The notes under the pieces were generated by a model that was given only the letters and a program-made list of their open reading frames with translations, had not been told where the DNA came from and made no database searches. The position numbers and the translations under genes were made by a program. From Hydrangea macrophylla (lineage: Eukaryota; Streptophyta; Magnoliopsida; Cornales; Hydrangeaceae), in NCBI GenBank assembly GCA_033977485.1, contig CM066991.1, positions 51,314,850 through 51,378,849 on the forward strand: a DNA stretch of 64,000 nucleotides, written 5' to 3'. This document shows positions 1 through 9,599 of this stretch, piece by piece (within the stretch, counting starts at the first letter, position 1; every line of letters starts with the position of its first letter).

Positions 1-727
1 TGGTATCTGAGGCAGTAGTGTGGCGTGTGACTTCAATACCGAATCGGATAGTATTCCTGGTATCGGAGGCGATAGTGTAGCGTATGAATTGGAAGACTGA
101 ATACTTATTACTTCTGGTAGCTTAAATGACGTATTGATTTAATTGGATTGTTCTAAAGGAAAGAATTGGCAAAATAAGATGTTTCCCAATTTACGTACAA
201 TTTCGTATTTATTTATTACTATATTCCCTCGTGATTGTGTTGAATTGGAACCTTGAATATATTACTGTTAAAGTTAAATTGCACCGCTGTTTATTTGCTT
301 ATATATACATTGCGAGCACTTGTTTATTTTGCTCACCAGCTTTCATAAGCTGACGGCGTTGATGCGTCCTGGACTGTATGTCCAGATTTTCAGGGTCAGG
401 AGAAGCCAGGGTATTTTGACTATGCTACTTAGAGTCAGGAGACTTTCCAGGAGGCTGCTTTATATTTCCTATGTATTTTAATTTGGGTTTTGTAATAAAC
501 TAGTTTAGACTTTTGAATAAGGCGTTTTGTGCCTAAGACTATGACTATTGTAATAGTTTAGTAAGTTTTTATTTTGGAGCTTATGTTTTTGTTAGTATCC
601 TTTGCTCTAGAATTGTTTGTTAAGTTATTTGTTGCAGGGACAATTGGTCATACTCACTTGTCACGACCTACGAGTCCATAAAGGAAATTAAATGCTTTCC
701 TGAATTATGCTACGTCGGGGCGTGACA
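1..727 (+). repeat. E1 5' LTR, 3' part only
   Basis: Bases 1-727 align without gaps to 7453-8179 at a constant offset of 7452. The LTR ends in TGACA at 727 and the PBS follows seven bases later. The part present holds the last one and a half units of the hairpin repeat (about 1-85) and the presumed U5. The upstream U3 with the CpG-palindrome array lies left of the window. Confidence 0.95.
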
Positions 728-734
728 GGCTTTT

Positions 735-752
735 TGGTATCAGAGCCAGGTT
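735..752 (+). other. E1 primer binding site, initiator Met tRNA type
   Basis: TGGTATCAGAGCCAGGTT starts seven bases after the LTR end. It is complementary to the 3' end of plant initiator methionine tRNA, the usual primer of Gypsy chromoviruses and of Copia elements. Confidence 0.9.
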
Positions 753-899
753 ATGGCTCGACCAATTGTCCAAAACACATAGGATCTCCCGTTAAGATAG
801 AATTGAGATAAGATAGTTCGACTTTATTCCGTGTCTAGTCGTTTTCTATCGTTTAGAATTTTCTTTCTTCTCGAGAGGTTGACCGAATTCTGTTGATTG

Positions 900-3812
900 A
901 TGGATAGGTACCGTTCTCTCGATCAGATGGCTAGAAGAAATCTCAGGAATCGTCCCGCTATTGAAGATGCACCGCCAGTAATAGATCCAACCGGGATGTT
1001 CGAAGCTTTTGTAAGGAGGTTGGAGAGGGTTAGTGATCAGAACGCAAGGAACAATAATCAGAATGGGGATTACAACGGGAATGGGAGGCAAGCCCACCAG
1101 ACTGGAGACAAGCTTCTCAAGGAGTTTCGCGCCCTGCGACCTGAGTATTTTGCGGGGACTGATGAACCCTGGCAAGCGGAACAGTGGCTACGTCAGATGG
1201 AGCGTATCTTTGAGACCATAGAGTGCACTGATCTGGAAAAGAAGCGTCTGGCTATCTTTCAGTTGTCTTATGCAGCGGCTGATTGGTGGGATGCTGAAAA
1301 GGCGACCATAGGGGAAGAAGCTGCAAGGAGAATGCCGTGGGTGGTGTTCAAGGAAAGGTTTCTCGAGAAGTATTTCCCCGAAGAAGAGAAGGACAAGAGG
1401 GAGAAAGAGTTTATGGAGTTGACTCAAGAAAATCTGACTGTCCGAGAGTACACTACTCGATTTGAGCGTCTGTCTCGCTTTGCTCCACATATGGTGGACA
1501 CACCCCAGAGGAAAATCAAGAAGTATCACCGAGGTCTCAACCTGTCTCTCAGACATTTAACTATGGGACATCTGGGCCAGTCATTTGAAGCTCTGGTGAG
1601 ATTGGCTACGGGGTTAGAGAATGATGGGTGTCAGAATTCGAAGCCGCTTGGAAATCGACCTCCGCAGAAGGGTTATCCCGGACAGAAACCAGGGTACCCT
1701 CAAGGACAGAAAAGGACCTGGGATGGAGGGAAGAAACCTCAACAGACACAAGCAGTTCAGCAGTATCAGCCTCTAGCAATAGAAGGGGCCAAAAACAACA
1801 ACTGCTTCAATTGTGGAGTTCCCGGTCATCGAGCTAAAGATTGCAGAGCACCTAGGCGTACGGATCGTCCAGGAGTTGTGTGCTATAATTGTGGCATGCC
1901 AGGTCACATAAGTCCAGAATGCAAGGCTCCTAGGAAAGGTAACTATGGTCAGCAAGGACAAGCCCGTCTGAATGCTGTCATTCCCGAGGCTGCTGGCTAT
2001 GAGGAGACAGGGTATGAAGAAGGTACCAATGAGGAGGGACCGCCCGAGCAACGAGCAGTGGAAGGTACTCTAACTTTGTTTAACTCTCATGTTAAAGTTT
2101 TATTCGACACGGGTGCTACACATTCTTTTATATCTGTTAAGATCGTTCAGAAGTTGGGTATCATACCGCATCGTTTAGAGGAAGCTTTGAGTGCTGTCTC
2201 ACCCTTAGGGACCACAGTCAAGTTATTACATGTGTGTAAGGATTGTCCTCTTCGGTTTGGAGACCGCGAACTTTTGGCGAGATTGGTGGTTCTGTCGATG
2301 AAGGAGTTCGATATAATCTTGGGAATGGATTGGCTCGAGAAGAATCATGCGAAGTTGGATTGTGCAAAGAAGAAGATCACATTTGCGGACAAGGGGAATC
2401 AACTCTTCGATTTCCAATGTAACCCTTCGGGTGATATGTTCCTCACTAGATGCCTAGCAAACATTGAGGTTGTCAGTGCAGAGGTGACAGTATCATCTAT
2501 ACCGGTAATCAAAGAGTTCGAGGAAGTATTCCGAGATATTTCAGGATTACCGCCGGAAAGGGACATAGAATTCTGTGTGGAATTAGTGCCAGGTACTCGA
2601 CCTATAACCAAGGTTCCCTACAGGATGGCCCCTACAGAGTTGTTGGAGCTGAAGGAACAAGTTCAAGAACTTGAGAAGTTGGGTTTTGTTCGTCCAAGTA
2701 CTTCACCCTGGGGAGCACCAGTGTTGTTTGTGAAGAAGAAGGATGGGTCAATGCGGCTGTGTATTGACTACCGAGAACTGAATAAGGTTACTATCAAGAA
2801 TAAGTATCCTTTACCTCGGATAGACGATCTGTTTGATCAGTTGCAAGGAGCCACGACCTTTTCTAAGATTGATCTACGGTCAGGGTATCACCAGTTGAGG
2901 GTGCGGAAGGAAGACATACCTAAGACTGCTTTCAGGACGAGATACGGACACTATGAGTTCTTAGTAATGCCGTTTGGGATGACAAATGCTCCAGCTGTGT
3001 TTATGGACTTGATGAACAGAGTATTCAAGCCATACTTAGATCAGTTCGTTATTGTCTTTATTGATGATATTTTGATCTATTCCAAGTCAGAGGAAGAGCA
3101 TGAACAACATCTGAGGATCGTGTTGCAGACTCTCAAGGATCACCGCCTGTATGCTAAATTCAGCAAGTGTGAATTCTGGCTTCAGGAAGTTAAGTTTCTC
3201 GGGCATGTGATCTCTCAACAAGGAATCGCGGTTGACTCATCAAAGACCGATGCAGTGGCGAATTGGACTCGGCCGACCAATGCTACAGAAGTCAGAAGTT
3301 TTCTGGGACTAGCTGGTTACTATCGGAGATTTGTGGAAGGTTTCTCAAAGATAGCAGCCCCGTTAACTGGTTTGACTAAGAAGGATTTGAAGTTTGAATG
3401 GACTGATAAGCATGAACGCGCTTTTCTGAAATTGAAAGAGAAATTGACAACAGCGCCAGTACTTGCGATACCAAGGGATGGTGAGAAGTTCACTATTTTT
3501 AGTGACGCCTCGTATCAAGGATTGGGATGTGTCCTTATGCAAGACGGAAAGGTTATCGCCTATGGTTCAAGACAGTTGAAGCCGAATGAATTGAACTACC
3601 CGACTCATGATTTAGAGCTGGCAGCAGTAGTGTTCGCGCTTAAGATCATGAGACACTACCTCTATGGGGAGAAATTTGATTTGTTCTCAGACCACAAAAG
3701 CCTTAAGTATTTGTTTACTCAGAAGGAGTTGAACATGAGGCAACGTCGGTGGATGGAACTGATCAAGGACTACAACTTCACATTAGAGTACCACCCGGTA
3801 AGGCAAACGTAG
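900..3812 (+). CDS. gag-pol: E1 gag-protease-RT-RNase H polyprotein, ended early by a frameshift
   Basis: The ATG at 900 follows the PBS by about 150 bases; a TTG codon just before it is in frame but is not a plausible start. Order by residue: retrotransposon Gag domain about 95-240; a basic Gln/Pro-rich linker; two CCHC zinc knuckles ([14 protein letters not shown] at about 302 and [14 protein letters not shown] at about 328); aspartic protease with [12 protein letters not shown] at about 401; RT with the FIDD active site near 720; RNase H with FSDAS near 867. Gag packages element RNA, protease cleaves the polyprotein, and RT with RNase H make cDNA in the cytoplasmic particle. Gag and pol share one frame. 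A one-base deletion near 3797 shifts the frame late in RNase H and ends the ORF at TAG 3810-3812. Confidence 0.92.
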   Translation: MDRYRSLDQMARRNLRNRPAIEDAPPVIDPTGMFEAFVRRLERVSDQNARNNNQNGDYNGNGRQAHQTGDKLLKEFRALRPEYFAGTDEPWQAEQWLRQMERIFETIECTDLEKKRLAIFQLSYAAADWWDAEKATIGEEAARRMPWVVFKERFLEKYFPEEEKDKREKEFMELTQENLTVREYTTRFERLSRFAPHMVDTPQRKIKKYHRGLNLSLRHLTMGHLGQSFEALVRLATGLENDGCQNSKPLGNRPPQKGYPGQKPGYPQGQKRTWDGGKKPQQTQAVQQYQPLAIEGAKNNNCFNCGVPGHRAKDCRAPRRTDRPGVVCYNCGMPGHISPECKAPRKGNYGQQGQARLNAVIPEAAGYEETGYEEGTNEEGPPEQRAVEGTLTLFNSHVKVLFDTGATHSFISVKIVQKLGIIPHRLEEALSAVSPLGTTVKLLHVCKDCPLRFGDRELLARLVVLSMKEFDIILGMDWLEKNHAKLDCAKKKITFADKGNQLFDFQCNPSGDMFLTRCLANIEVVSAEVTVSSIPVIKEFEEVFRDISGLPPERDIEFCVELVPGTRPITKVPYRMAPTELLELKEQVQELEKLGFVRPSTSPWGAPVLFVKKKDGSMRLCIDYRELNKVTIKNKYPLPRIDDLFDQLQGATTFSKIDLRSGYHQLRVRKEDIPKTAFRTRYGHYEFLVMPFGMTNAPAVFMDLMNRVFKPYLDQFVIVFIDDILIYSKSEEEHEQHLRIVLQTLKDHRLYAKFSKCEFWLQEVKFLGHVISQQGIAVDSSKTDAVANWTRPTNATEVRSFLGLAGYYRRFVEGFSKIAAPLTGLTKKDLKFEWTDKHERAFLKLKEKLTTAPVLAIPRDGEKFTIFSDASYQGLGCVLMQDGKVIAYGSRQLKPNELNYPTHDLELAAVVFALKIMRHYLYGEKFDLFSDHKSLKYLFTQKELNMRQRRWMELIKDYNFTLEYHPVRQT

Positions 3813-4234
3813 TCGCTGACGCCCTAAGCCGGAAACCTCAAGGAATGATTGCTTCATTGATGTTGAGGGAATGGAAAGCCTTGGAGACAATAACAGAATT
3901 TGATGTGCAGATTTCTGAGGGAAGTATCGGGCAACACTTTGGATGCTTGGTAGTACAACCAACACTTGTGAGTCGAATCATCGAAGCCCAGAAGGAAGAT
4001 GAGAAGTTTCAAGCATGGTTCGCCAAGATGTTAGAGAAGGACCCGACAGAATGGAAGGTTGGGGCCGATGGAGGATACCGATGTCGAGACAGATTGTGTG
4101 TGCCAGATTCAGGAGGTTTGAGAAAAGAAATTCTCGAAGAAGCACATAAATCAAGACTGACAGTACACCCAGGAGGAACAAAGATGTATAAAGACCTGAA
4201 GAGAAACTTCTGGTGGGAAGGGATGAAACGATAA
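3798..4234 (+). pseudogene. pol: E1 pol fragment: end of RNase H and integrase zinc finger
   Basis: After the frameshift the polyprotein continues in the +2 frame: VVADALSRK closes RNase H, a connection follows, then the integrase HHCC finger begins (His pair in EEAHKSRLTVHPGG). TAA at 4232-4234 stops the frame just before the paired cysteines (CLTC), which are still readable downstream. The stop would separate the zinc-binding halves, so no functional integrase is expected from this copy. Confidence 0.88.
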
Positions 4235-5398
4235 GTAGCCGAGTTTGTGTCTAAATGTTTGACTTGTCAACAAGTGAAGGCCGAACATCAGAGACCCTCG
4301 GGATTGTTACAACCCTTACCTGTCCCAGGATAGAAGTGGGAGCACATAACTATGGATTTCGTGGTTGGATTACCCCGGTCACAACAGAATCATGACGCGA
4401 TTTGGTTAATTGTGGATCGTTTGACGAAGTCTGCACACTTTATTGCGTACAATATGACTTACCCAGTAGAAAGGATGAGTCGAATGTACCTACAGCAAGT
4501 GGTGCGACTGCACGGTGCGCCTGTGTCAATTGTATCAGACCGCGATGCACGTTTTACCTCGGGATTTTGGGAAAGTCTGCAGAAGGCTATGGGAACTTCG
4601 CTCAAGATGAGTACTGCATTCCATCCTCAGACCGATGGGCAGACCGAGCGTGTTAATCAGATTATGGAAGATATGCTCAGAGCTTGTGCAATTGACTTTG
4701 AAGAGTCTTGGGAGACGCACTTACCTTTGGTTGAATTTGCGTATAACAACAGTTATCACTCGAGTATTGGAATGGCGCCGTTCGAAGCTTTGTACGGACG
4801 GCCATGTCGATCTCCATTGTGTTGGGCTGAAGTGGGAGACACAGAACTGTTAGGACCAGATTTGGTGAGAGAGACCAATAAGAAGATTTCACTGGTCAAG
4901 GAAAGGATGAAAACTGCACAGAGTAGACACAAGAGTTATGCGGATCGACGTCGAAAGGACTTGGAGTTCAGTGTTGGAGATCACGTACTCCTTAAGGTTT
5001 CACCTGTTCGTGGAATAGTACGTTTTGGTCAGAAGAGAGGGAAGTTGGCACCTCGTTTCATCGGACCGTTCGAAATTTTGGAGCGTGTTGGGAAAGTGGC
5101 TTATCGGCTCGCGTTGCCACCAAAGATGTCTGGTGTTCATAATGTGTTCCATGTCAGTATGTTAAGGAAATACATACGGGATCCTTCACATGTGGTTAAT
5201 TTTGATGATATTGAGACGAGTCAGAATGTTGTCTACAAGGATAGACCTGTGAGAATTCTTGACCAGAGTATCAAGAGGCTGAGAAGAAGAGACGTTCCTT
5301 TGGTTAAAGTTCAGTGGAGGCATCATGACGAAGGAGAGGCGTCGTGGGAGTTAGAGTCAGACATGAGGATTAGATACCCCGAGTTGTTTCAGGATTAG
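4235..5398 (+). pseudogene. int: E1 integrase core and chromodomain-like C-terminus
   Basis: The frame is the same as in the preceding fragment. CLTCQQVK completes the zinc finger, then TAG at 4331-4333 interrupts. From ATG 4352 a 348-residue frame is open: it starts MDFVVGLPRS (first catalytic Asp), continues with IVSDRDARFTSGFW (second Asp) and FHPQTDGQTERVNQ (catalytic Glu), and ends with the GPFEILERVG and VPLVKVQWRHHDEGEASWE segments typical of Gypsy integrase tails and chromodomains. Chromodomains can direct integration to marked chromatin. The ORF ends at TAG 5396-5398, 31 bases before the PPT. The ATG at 4352 is an internal Met, so independent translation is unlikely. Confidence 0.9.
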
Positions 5399-5429
5399 TA
5401 AGCTCAGATTTCGGGGCAAAATCTCTGTT

Positions 5430-5442
5430 AAGGTGGGTAGGG
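5430..5442 (+). other. E1 polypurine tract
   Basis: AAGGTGGGTAGGG lies directly before the TGTAACG start of the 3' LTR. This purine run is the expected primer for plus-strand cDNA synthesis. Confidence 0.85.
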
Positions 5443-6596
5443 TGTAACGTCCTGTATTTTATTAGCATTAATAAATAAATACGGCATTTCATTTCCAGGA
5501 GCATTTGTTTTAATTTCTTTTTAATACTTTTATCTGGGGTCAAACTGTAATTCCTAAAATATTCTCTGTGGTTTCAAAATCGATATCTATATTTTTGTAT
5601 AACCGGGAATTGAATTCCTACATTAATATAATTTTCTGTATTTTTATTTTCAACCGTAAAATACCAGTTTTGGAAATGGGCAGTATAATTTTACCTGTGT
5701 GTGTGTATCATTGCGTGAGCTCAACACACACAAGGGTATCTTGTGTACACATTAGTGCAGTGTGTGCCTAACTTAGTGCTGGAGTGCTTTGTGAGTGTGT
5801 GTGGAGTGTCTTATGTGTGTTTTATATGCATAGTGCTAAGCACTTTACATATCATTTATACACCCACTTATTTCCCCATTTGATTCATCTCTCTCTCGGC
5901 AGCTCTCTCTCTCAATCACTCACTCACAGTCTCTCATCTCTCACTCCCAAACTCTCTCAAATTCTCTCAATCACTCTCTTGCTCTCTCAAGATCATACAC
6001 ACACACACTTTCAGATTATATATATATAATCAGTCACATACTTAGACACACATATATATATACACATATTGGGTTACCAAAATCAAGAACGGAGGAGGAA
6101 ATTCTCAACGACGGATTATTACAGCGGAAGTTCTCGGCCTTTAAATTTCTGTATAATCGTCTCGGTGAGTAATTTAAACTCACTCTCAATGTCTATATAT
6201 GTAAATTTCAGTATATATATGTGTGTATATGTGTATATATATCAAAACACCATTAAAGCTTGAGAATTGGAGTTTTAAAAATCGTAACCAAAATCGATTC
6301 TGTAAATTGGGAATGGAAGATATTGATCCCAATAGGCTACGGTTCGAATCCTACGGAGTAATTCATCCGTATGGCGACGTATTGATGATTTTAAGTTTTG
6401 TCACTTTAACTTTAATCACGAAAATCAAGAGATACAATCCGTATTAGTTAAAATTGATCGCGTATTCGTAATCTACGCGGAAAACCGAAGAAAACCGTAT
6501 ATCATATGACATAATTGAAACAGAAAACAGAAATGGGTAAATTTCAGTCCAAAACCAGAAACAGGGGAGAAGACGAAGAAGACAACATTCTGCAAG

Positions 6597-6806
6597 AACT
6601 CGCGCGCGCGACCCGCTCGCGCGAGGCTCGCTCGCGCGGCCCGCTCGCGCGGACCTTTCCCCCCCCTCGCGCGCGCGATCCGCTCGCGCGATCTGCTTTC
6701 CCCCTCGCGCGCGCGATCCGCTCGCGCGATCTGCTTTTCCCCTCGCGCGCGCGATCAGCTCGCGCGATCTGCCCTCCCCCTCGCTCGCGCGATCCGCTCG
6801 CGCGAG
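6597..6806 (+). repeat. CpG-palindrome array in E1 U3 (GCTCGCGCGAGC family)
   Basis: About ten overlapping copies of CGCTCGCGCG or CTCGCGCGAGC, with CCCGCTCGCGCG and C-rich spacers, form the only strongly GC-rich block of the LTR. The core GCTCGCGCGAGC is its own reverse complement. The array ends about 210 bp upstream of the TATA-like box. E3 carries the same palindrome. Confidence 0.85.
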
Positions 6807-7016
6807 ATGGCAGTTTTGACAGTTTGTGTATTTTTGTTAAGGGACTGTTTGGAAAATGTTTTGGGAAATTTTAAAGAACTGTTTGACAAATACACTGTTT
6901 TAAAGGCTCACTGTTAGACCTTGGACTTGTAAGAACGATTAAGATCGAGATTTATGTTGAACGTATATTCAGCTTTGAAATTATTAACCGATACTGCAAA
7001 ACTATGAACATTAACA

Positions 7017-7024
7017 TATATATT
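7017..7024 (+). promoter_or_regulatory. candidate TATA box of E1 LTR
   Basis: TATATATT lies between the GC-rich array and the hairpin array. If used, the hairpin array would fall in the transcribed R/U5, hence in both the 5' leader and the 3' end of E1 RNA. TA-rich sequence near 6020-6065 is an alternative. Confidence 0.35.
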
Positions 7025-7099
7025 TGGGTCAAGGTTGTGTTGACATGCATGTGTGTGAGAAAGCGTGAAAAGAATAAAGGGTGGCGTTTTGGTTTTCAA

Positions 7100-7520
7100 C
7101 CTCAATATCGATCGGATAGTATTCCTGGTATTGGAGGTGGCGATGTGGTGTTCGGTTTAGATACTGATCGGATAATATTCCTGGTATCTGAGGCAATTGT
7201 GTAGTGTTGTGTACGACTTAGATATCGATCGGATAGTATTCCTGGTATCTAAGGCGCGCGTTTCGGATATTGATCGGATAGTATTCCTGATATCCGGTAC
7301 GATGGTGATAGTGTTGTGTACGACTTAGATATTGATCGGATAGTATTCCTGGTATCTAAGGCGCGTGTTCCGGATATTGATCGGATAGTATTCCTGATAT
7401 CCGGAGCGATGGTTGGTTGTGTTTGGTCTAGATATCGATCGGATAGTTTTCCTGGTATCTGAGGCAGTAGTGTGGCGTGTGACTTCAATACCGAATCGGA
7501 TAGTATTCCTGGTATCGGAG
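7100..7520 (+). repeat. eight-unit hairpin repeat, constant loop and variable stems, E1 LTR
   Basis: Eight units of about 45-60 bp each contain a version of GATCGGATAGTATTCCTG flanked by arms that pair. Pairs by position: 7104-7107/7129-7132 (with CCTC/GAGG outside), 7159-7164/7184-7189, 7217-7224/7246-7253, 7264-7270/7290-7296, 7324-7331/7353-7360, 7369-7377/7397-7405, 7430-7434/7456-7460, 7488-7492/7511-7515. Arm sequences differ between units (CTTAGATA, CGGATAT, AATACC types) but stay complementary, while the loop hardly changes. The loop can add a small GGA/TCC stem. Confidence 0.88.
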
Positions 7521-8469
7521 GCGATAGTGTAGCGTATGAATTGGAAGACTGAATACTTATTACTTCTGGTAGCTTAAATGACGTATTGATTTAATTGGAT
7601 TGTTCTAAAGGAAAGAATTGGCAAAATAAGATGTTTCCCAATTTACGTACAATTTCGTATTTATTTATTACTATATTCCCTCGTGATTGTGTTGAATTGG
7701 AACCTTGAATATATTACTGTTAAAGTTAAATTGCACCGCTGTTTATTTGCTTATATATACATTGCGAGCACTTGTTTATTTTGCTCACCAGCTTTCATAA
7801 GCTGACGGCGTTGATGCGTCCTGGACTGTATGTCCAGATTTTCAGGGTCAGGAGAAGCCAGGGTATTTTGACTATGCTACTTAGAGTCAGGAGACTTTCC
7901 AAGAGGCTGCTTTATATTTCCTATGTATTTTAATTTGGGTTTTGTAATAAACTAGTTTAGACTTTTGAATAAGGCGTTTTGTGCCTAAGACTATGACTAT
8001 TGTAATAGTTTAGTAAGTTTTTATTTTGGAGCTTATGTTTTTGTTAGTATCCTTTGCTCTAGAATTGTTTGTTAAGTTATTTGTTGCAGGGACAATTGGT
8101 CATACTCACTTGTCACGACCTACGAGTCCATAAAGGAAATTAAATGCTTTCCTGAATTATGCTACGTCGGGGCTTGACAGAACTAGGAAGTAAGGACTTC
8201 CAAGTTTACTTAACAAACTCTAAAACTTAATCAAGAAAAACTAAATGACTTGTAAATTAGAAGCTCAAAAGAAAGAAAACACAACTAAGATTAGAGGGTC
8301 ACCTCTAAACTATCCTCAAAGTTTCTCTCCTTTGAAGATCTTCCAAACTCTTCTTCAAACTCTCCAAACTCTCTTCTTTTCTCTCCAAAAATGTTGGTGT
8401 AATGGTAGTCTTTTTTTGTGTTTCCCCTTCTTTTTTTTTTGTCTCCCCTTTTCAATGAAGATACCTCTT

Positions 8470-8477
8470 CTTATATA
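8470..8477 (-). promoter_or_regulatory. TATA box of E2 3' LTR
   Basis: The minus strand reads TATATAAG in a moderately AT-rich context, just downstream of the GC-rich hairpin array. The same box is present in the other LTR at 18023-18030. Confidence 0.6.
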
Positions 8478-8571
8478 GACAAAAATACCTAGGTAATTTC
8501 AGTAAATTCGGAGTAAAAGACAGGTGTAAATCCCTCATTTGGTGGTACAATATGTACTTTCTGAAATTAGG

Positions 8572-8897
8572 CAGACTGCTGCCCAGCGCGGCAGCCCAGA
8601 TACTTTCGCGGCATTCCGTGAATGCCGCCGCGGCAGTTCATGACTGCCGTCGCGGCACTACGCGACTGCCGCGCGACATTCATCAAATGCCGCGGAAATT
8701 AATGGATTGCCGCGTTTTTGTCAGTCTTACTTTATCAGTTTTTTGTTCTTATTCGCATACGCATACGTATTGCACTGCAAAATACAGACTTTAAAAGTGA
8801 ACGGCAGTCAGAAAATGTTGGCGGCACTTGGTGAATGCCGGACCGGCACTCCCTGACTGCCGTGCGGCACTTAGTGAGTGCCGCGGAAGTCTGCCGT
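8572..8897 (-). repeat. GCGGCA/TGCCGC hairpin array in E2 3' LTR U3
   Basis: Short GC-rich inverted repeats of the form CGGCANT, five-base spacer, ANTGCCG recur, for example CGGCAGT/ACTGCCG, CGGCATT/AATGCCG and CGGCACT/AGTGCCG. The array lies upstream of the minus-strand TATA box at 8477-8470, about 95 bp away. The array is closely matched at 18125-18450 in the other LTR, but several LTR differences fall inside it. Confidence 0.85.
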
Positions 8898-9160
8898 GTG
8901 CCGTTTTTAGCTAAGATTCCCCCTTTAGGTCTTCCTTCTTTTCAAAGCAAATAATTTTTGAAGATCTTTTCCGAAAATTGTGTTTTATATCCGAATTCCC
9001 CTAAATACCTGGTATTTTCTCCTTTCTGTGAAATTTTATCGCGTTTTGGAGACTTTTTGAAGAGCTTGGAATACTTCAAATCTTTCGGTCCTTATCATCA
9101 TCGGACTTGGAGGTGACACTCTCCTAAATTTGACGTTAGGTCAAAATTGGGGTGTCTACA

Positions 9161-9174
9161 GTTTGCCCCTCTTC
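9161..9174 (-). other. E2 polypurine tract
   Basis: The minus strand reads GAAGAGGGGCAAAC directly before the TGTAGACACC start of the 3' LTR. E12 has the same tract at 60559-60572. Its upstream end overlaps the hairpin at 9171-9218. Confidence 0.85.
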
Positions 9175-9218
9175 GGCAGAGCTTGTGGAGCAACGCGTGC
9201 CACAAGTGAGTGTCGAAG
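9171..9218 (-). other. PPT-adjacent two-tier stem-loop, E2
   Basis: The outer stem is 9171-9178/9211-9218 (8 pairs, one G-T) and the inner stem is 9182-9188/9200-9206 (CTTGTGG/CCACAAG) around an 11-base loop containing GCAACGC. E12 has the same layout at 60569-60617 with three compensatory pair changes. It abuts the PPT in the sense RNA. Function is unknown; a cis signal for reverse transcription or 3'-end handling is an inference. Confidence 0.75.
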
Positions 9219-9330
9219 CCTGTGTGAAGACAAGCCTTTGACCAGACCGTCGAATTTAGGAAAAAACAAAATGCGTTGCAAAAGAGAACATGCGTGCGGC
9301 AATGGTTCATGCTGGTCGTGCTCGATGATG

Positions 9331-9380
9331 AGCTGCCTACGTATCCATTCAGGAATCAGACCAAGACGTAGTTCGGGCAG
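9331..9380 (-). other. CTACGT/ACGTAG hairpin motif, copy 1 (E2)
   Basis: CTGCCTACGTATCC, a short loop, GGAATCAG and ACGTAG form an outer stem 9337-9342/9366-9371 and an inner TCC/GGA stem (9344-9346/9352-9354). It recurs twice more in E2 and three times in E12. Confidence 0.7.
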
Positions 9381-9599
9381 GAGCCAAACATACACAAACG
9401 CAAATAGTCATACGGACGAATGCACCTATCTTATTGTGATGCACGTGCTCAAGCAATTTCGTGCTCCATATAATGCCTATGCGACATATTGTTCTTTCTT
9501 AGTACCAAAAAGCAACCTATGCCATTCTACTCATGATGTCATTCCATTCTGGGAGAGTCATGACCGTCATAGATGCGCTTACTATGTTTAATTCTCTGA

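Larger units (their letters stand above)
1..8179 (+). mobile_element. E1: Ty3/Gypsy chromovirus LTR retrotransposon, 5' end cut by window
   Basis: The element reads LTR, tRNA-iMet type PBS, gag, protease, RT, RNase H, integrase with a chromodomain-like tail, PPT, LTR. Pol order (RT and RNase H before integrase) is the Ty3/Gypsy order. The C-terminal integrase tail and the iMet PBS fit plant chromoviruses, probably the Tekay/Del group (family knowledge, not tested). It inserted into the 3' LTR of E2: bases from 8180 continue the same sequence as 17733 onward in the other E2 LTR, so the 5-bp target duplication should be GAACT, with its second copy left of the window. I counted two differences over the 727 comparable LTR bases (450/7902 and 722/8174), implying a recent insertion. 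Confidence 0.95.
5443..8179 (+). repeat. E1 3' LTR, 2737 bp
   Basis: It starts TGTAACG after the PPT and ends TGACA at the E2 junction. In order it holds an AT-rich U3; CT, CA and TA microsatellites (about 5890-6065); a GC-rich palindrome array (6597-6806); a TATA-like box (7017-7024); a hairpin repeat array (7100-7520); and a unique U5. The last 727 bp match the 5' LTR with two differences. The open frame at 6515-6874 is a product of the CGCGAG repeats. Confidence 0.93.
8180..9160 (-). repeat. E2 3' LTR, first 981 bp
   Basis: On the minus strand it starts TGTAGACACC at 9160 and aligns end to end with 18713-17733. It holds the GCGGCA hairpin array (8572-8897) and a TATA box (minus strand, 8477-8470). 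The rest of this LTR lies on the far side of E1, outside the window. The open frames here (for example 8245-8478) are shared by both LTR copies and have no recognisable domain. Confidence 0.93.

Noticed and set aside
846..1175. open frames antisense to E1 gag and elsewhere opposite pol
   Set aside because: They are shadow frames opposite well-recognised retrotransposon coding sequence, with no motifs of their own.
6515..6874. 119-residue Arg/Ala/Ser-rich open frame
   Set aside because: It is produced by the CGCGAG palindrome array in E1 U3, has no domain, and lies in the LTR upstream of the likely transcript start.
8245..8478. 77-residue frame present twice (8245-8478 and 17798-18031)
   Set aside because: The copies are the two LTRs of E2, so conservation is due to LTR duplication; the peptide is low complexity with no domain.
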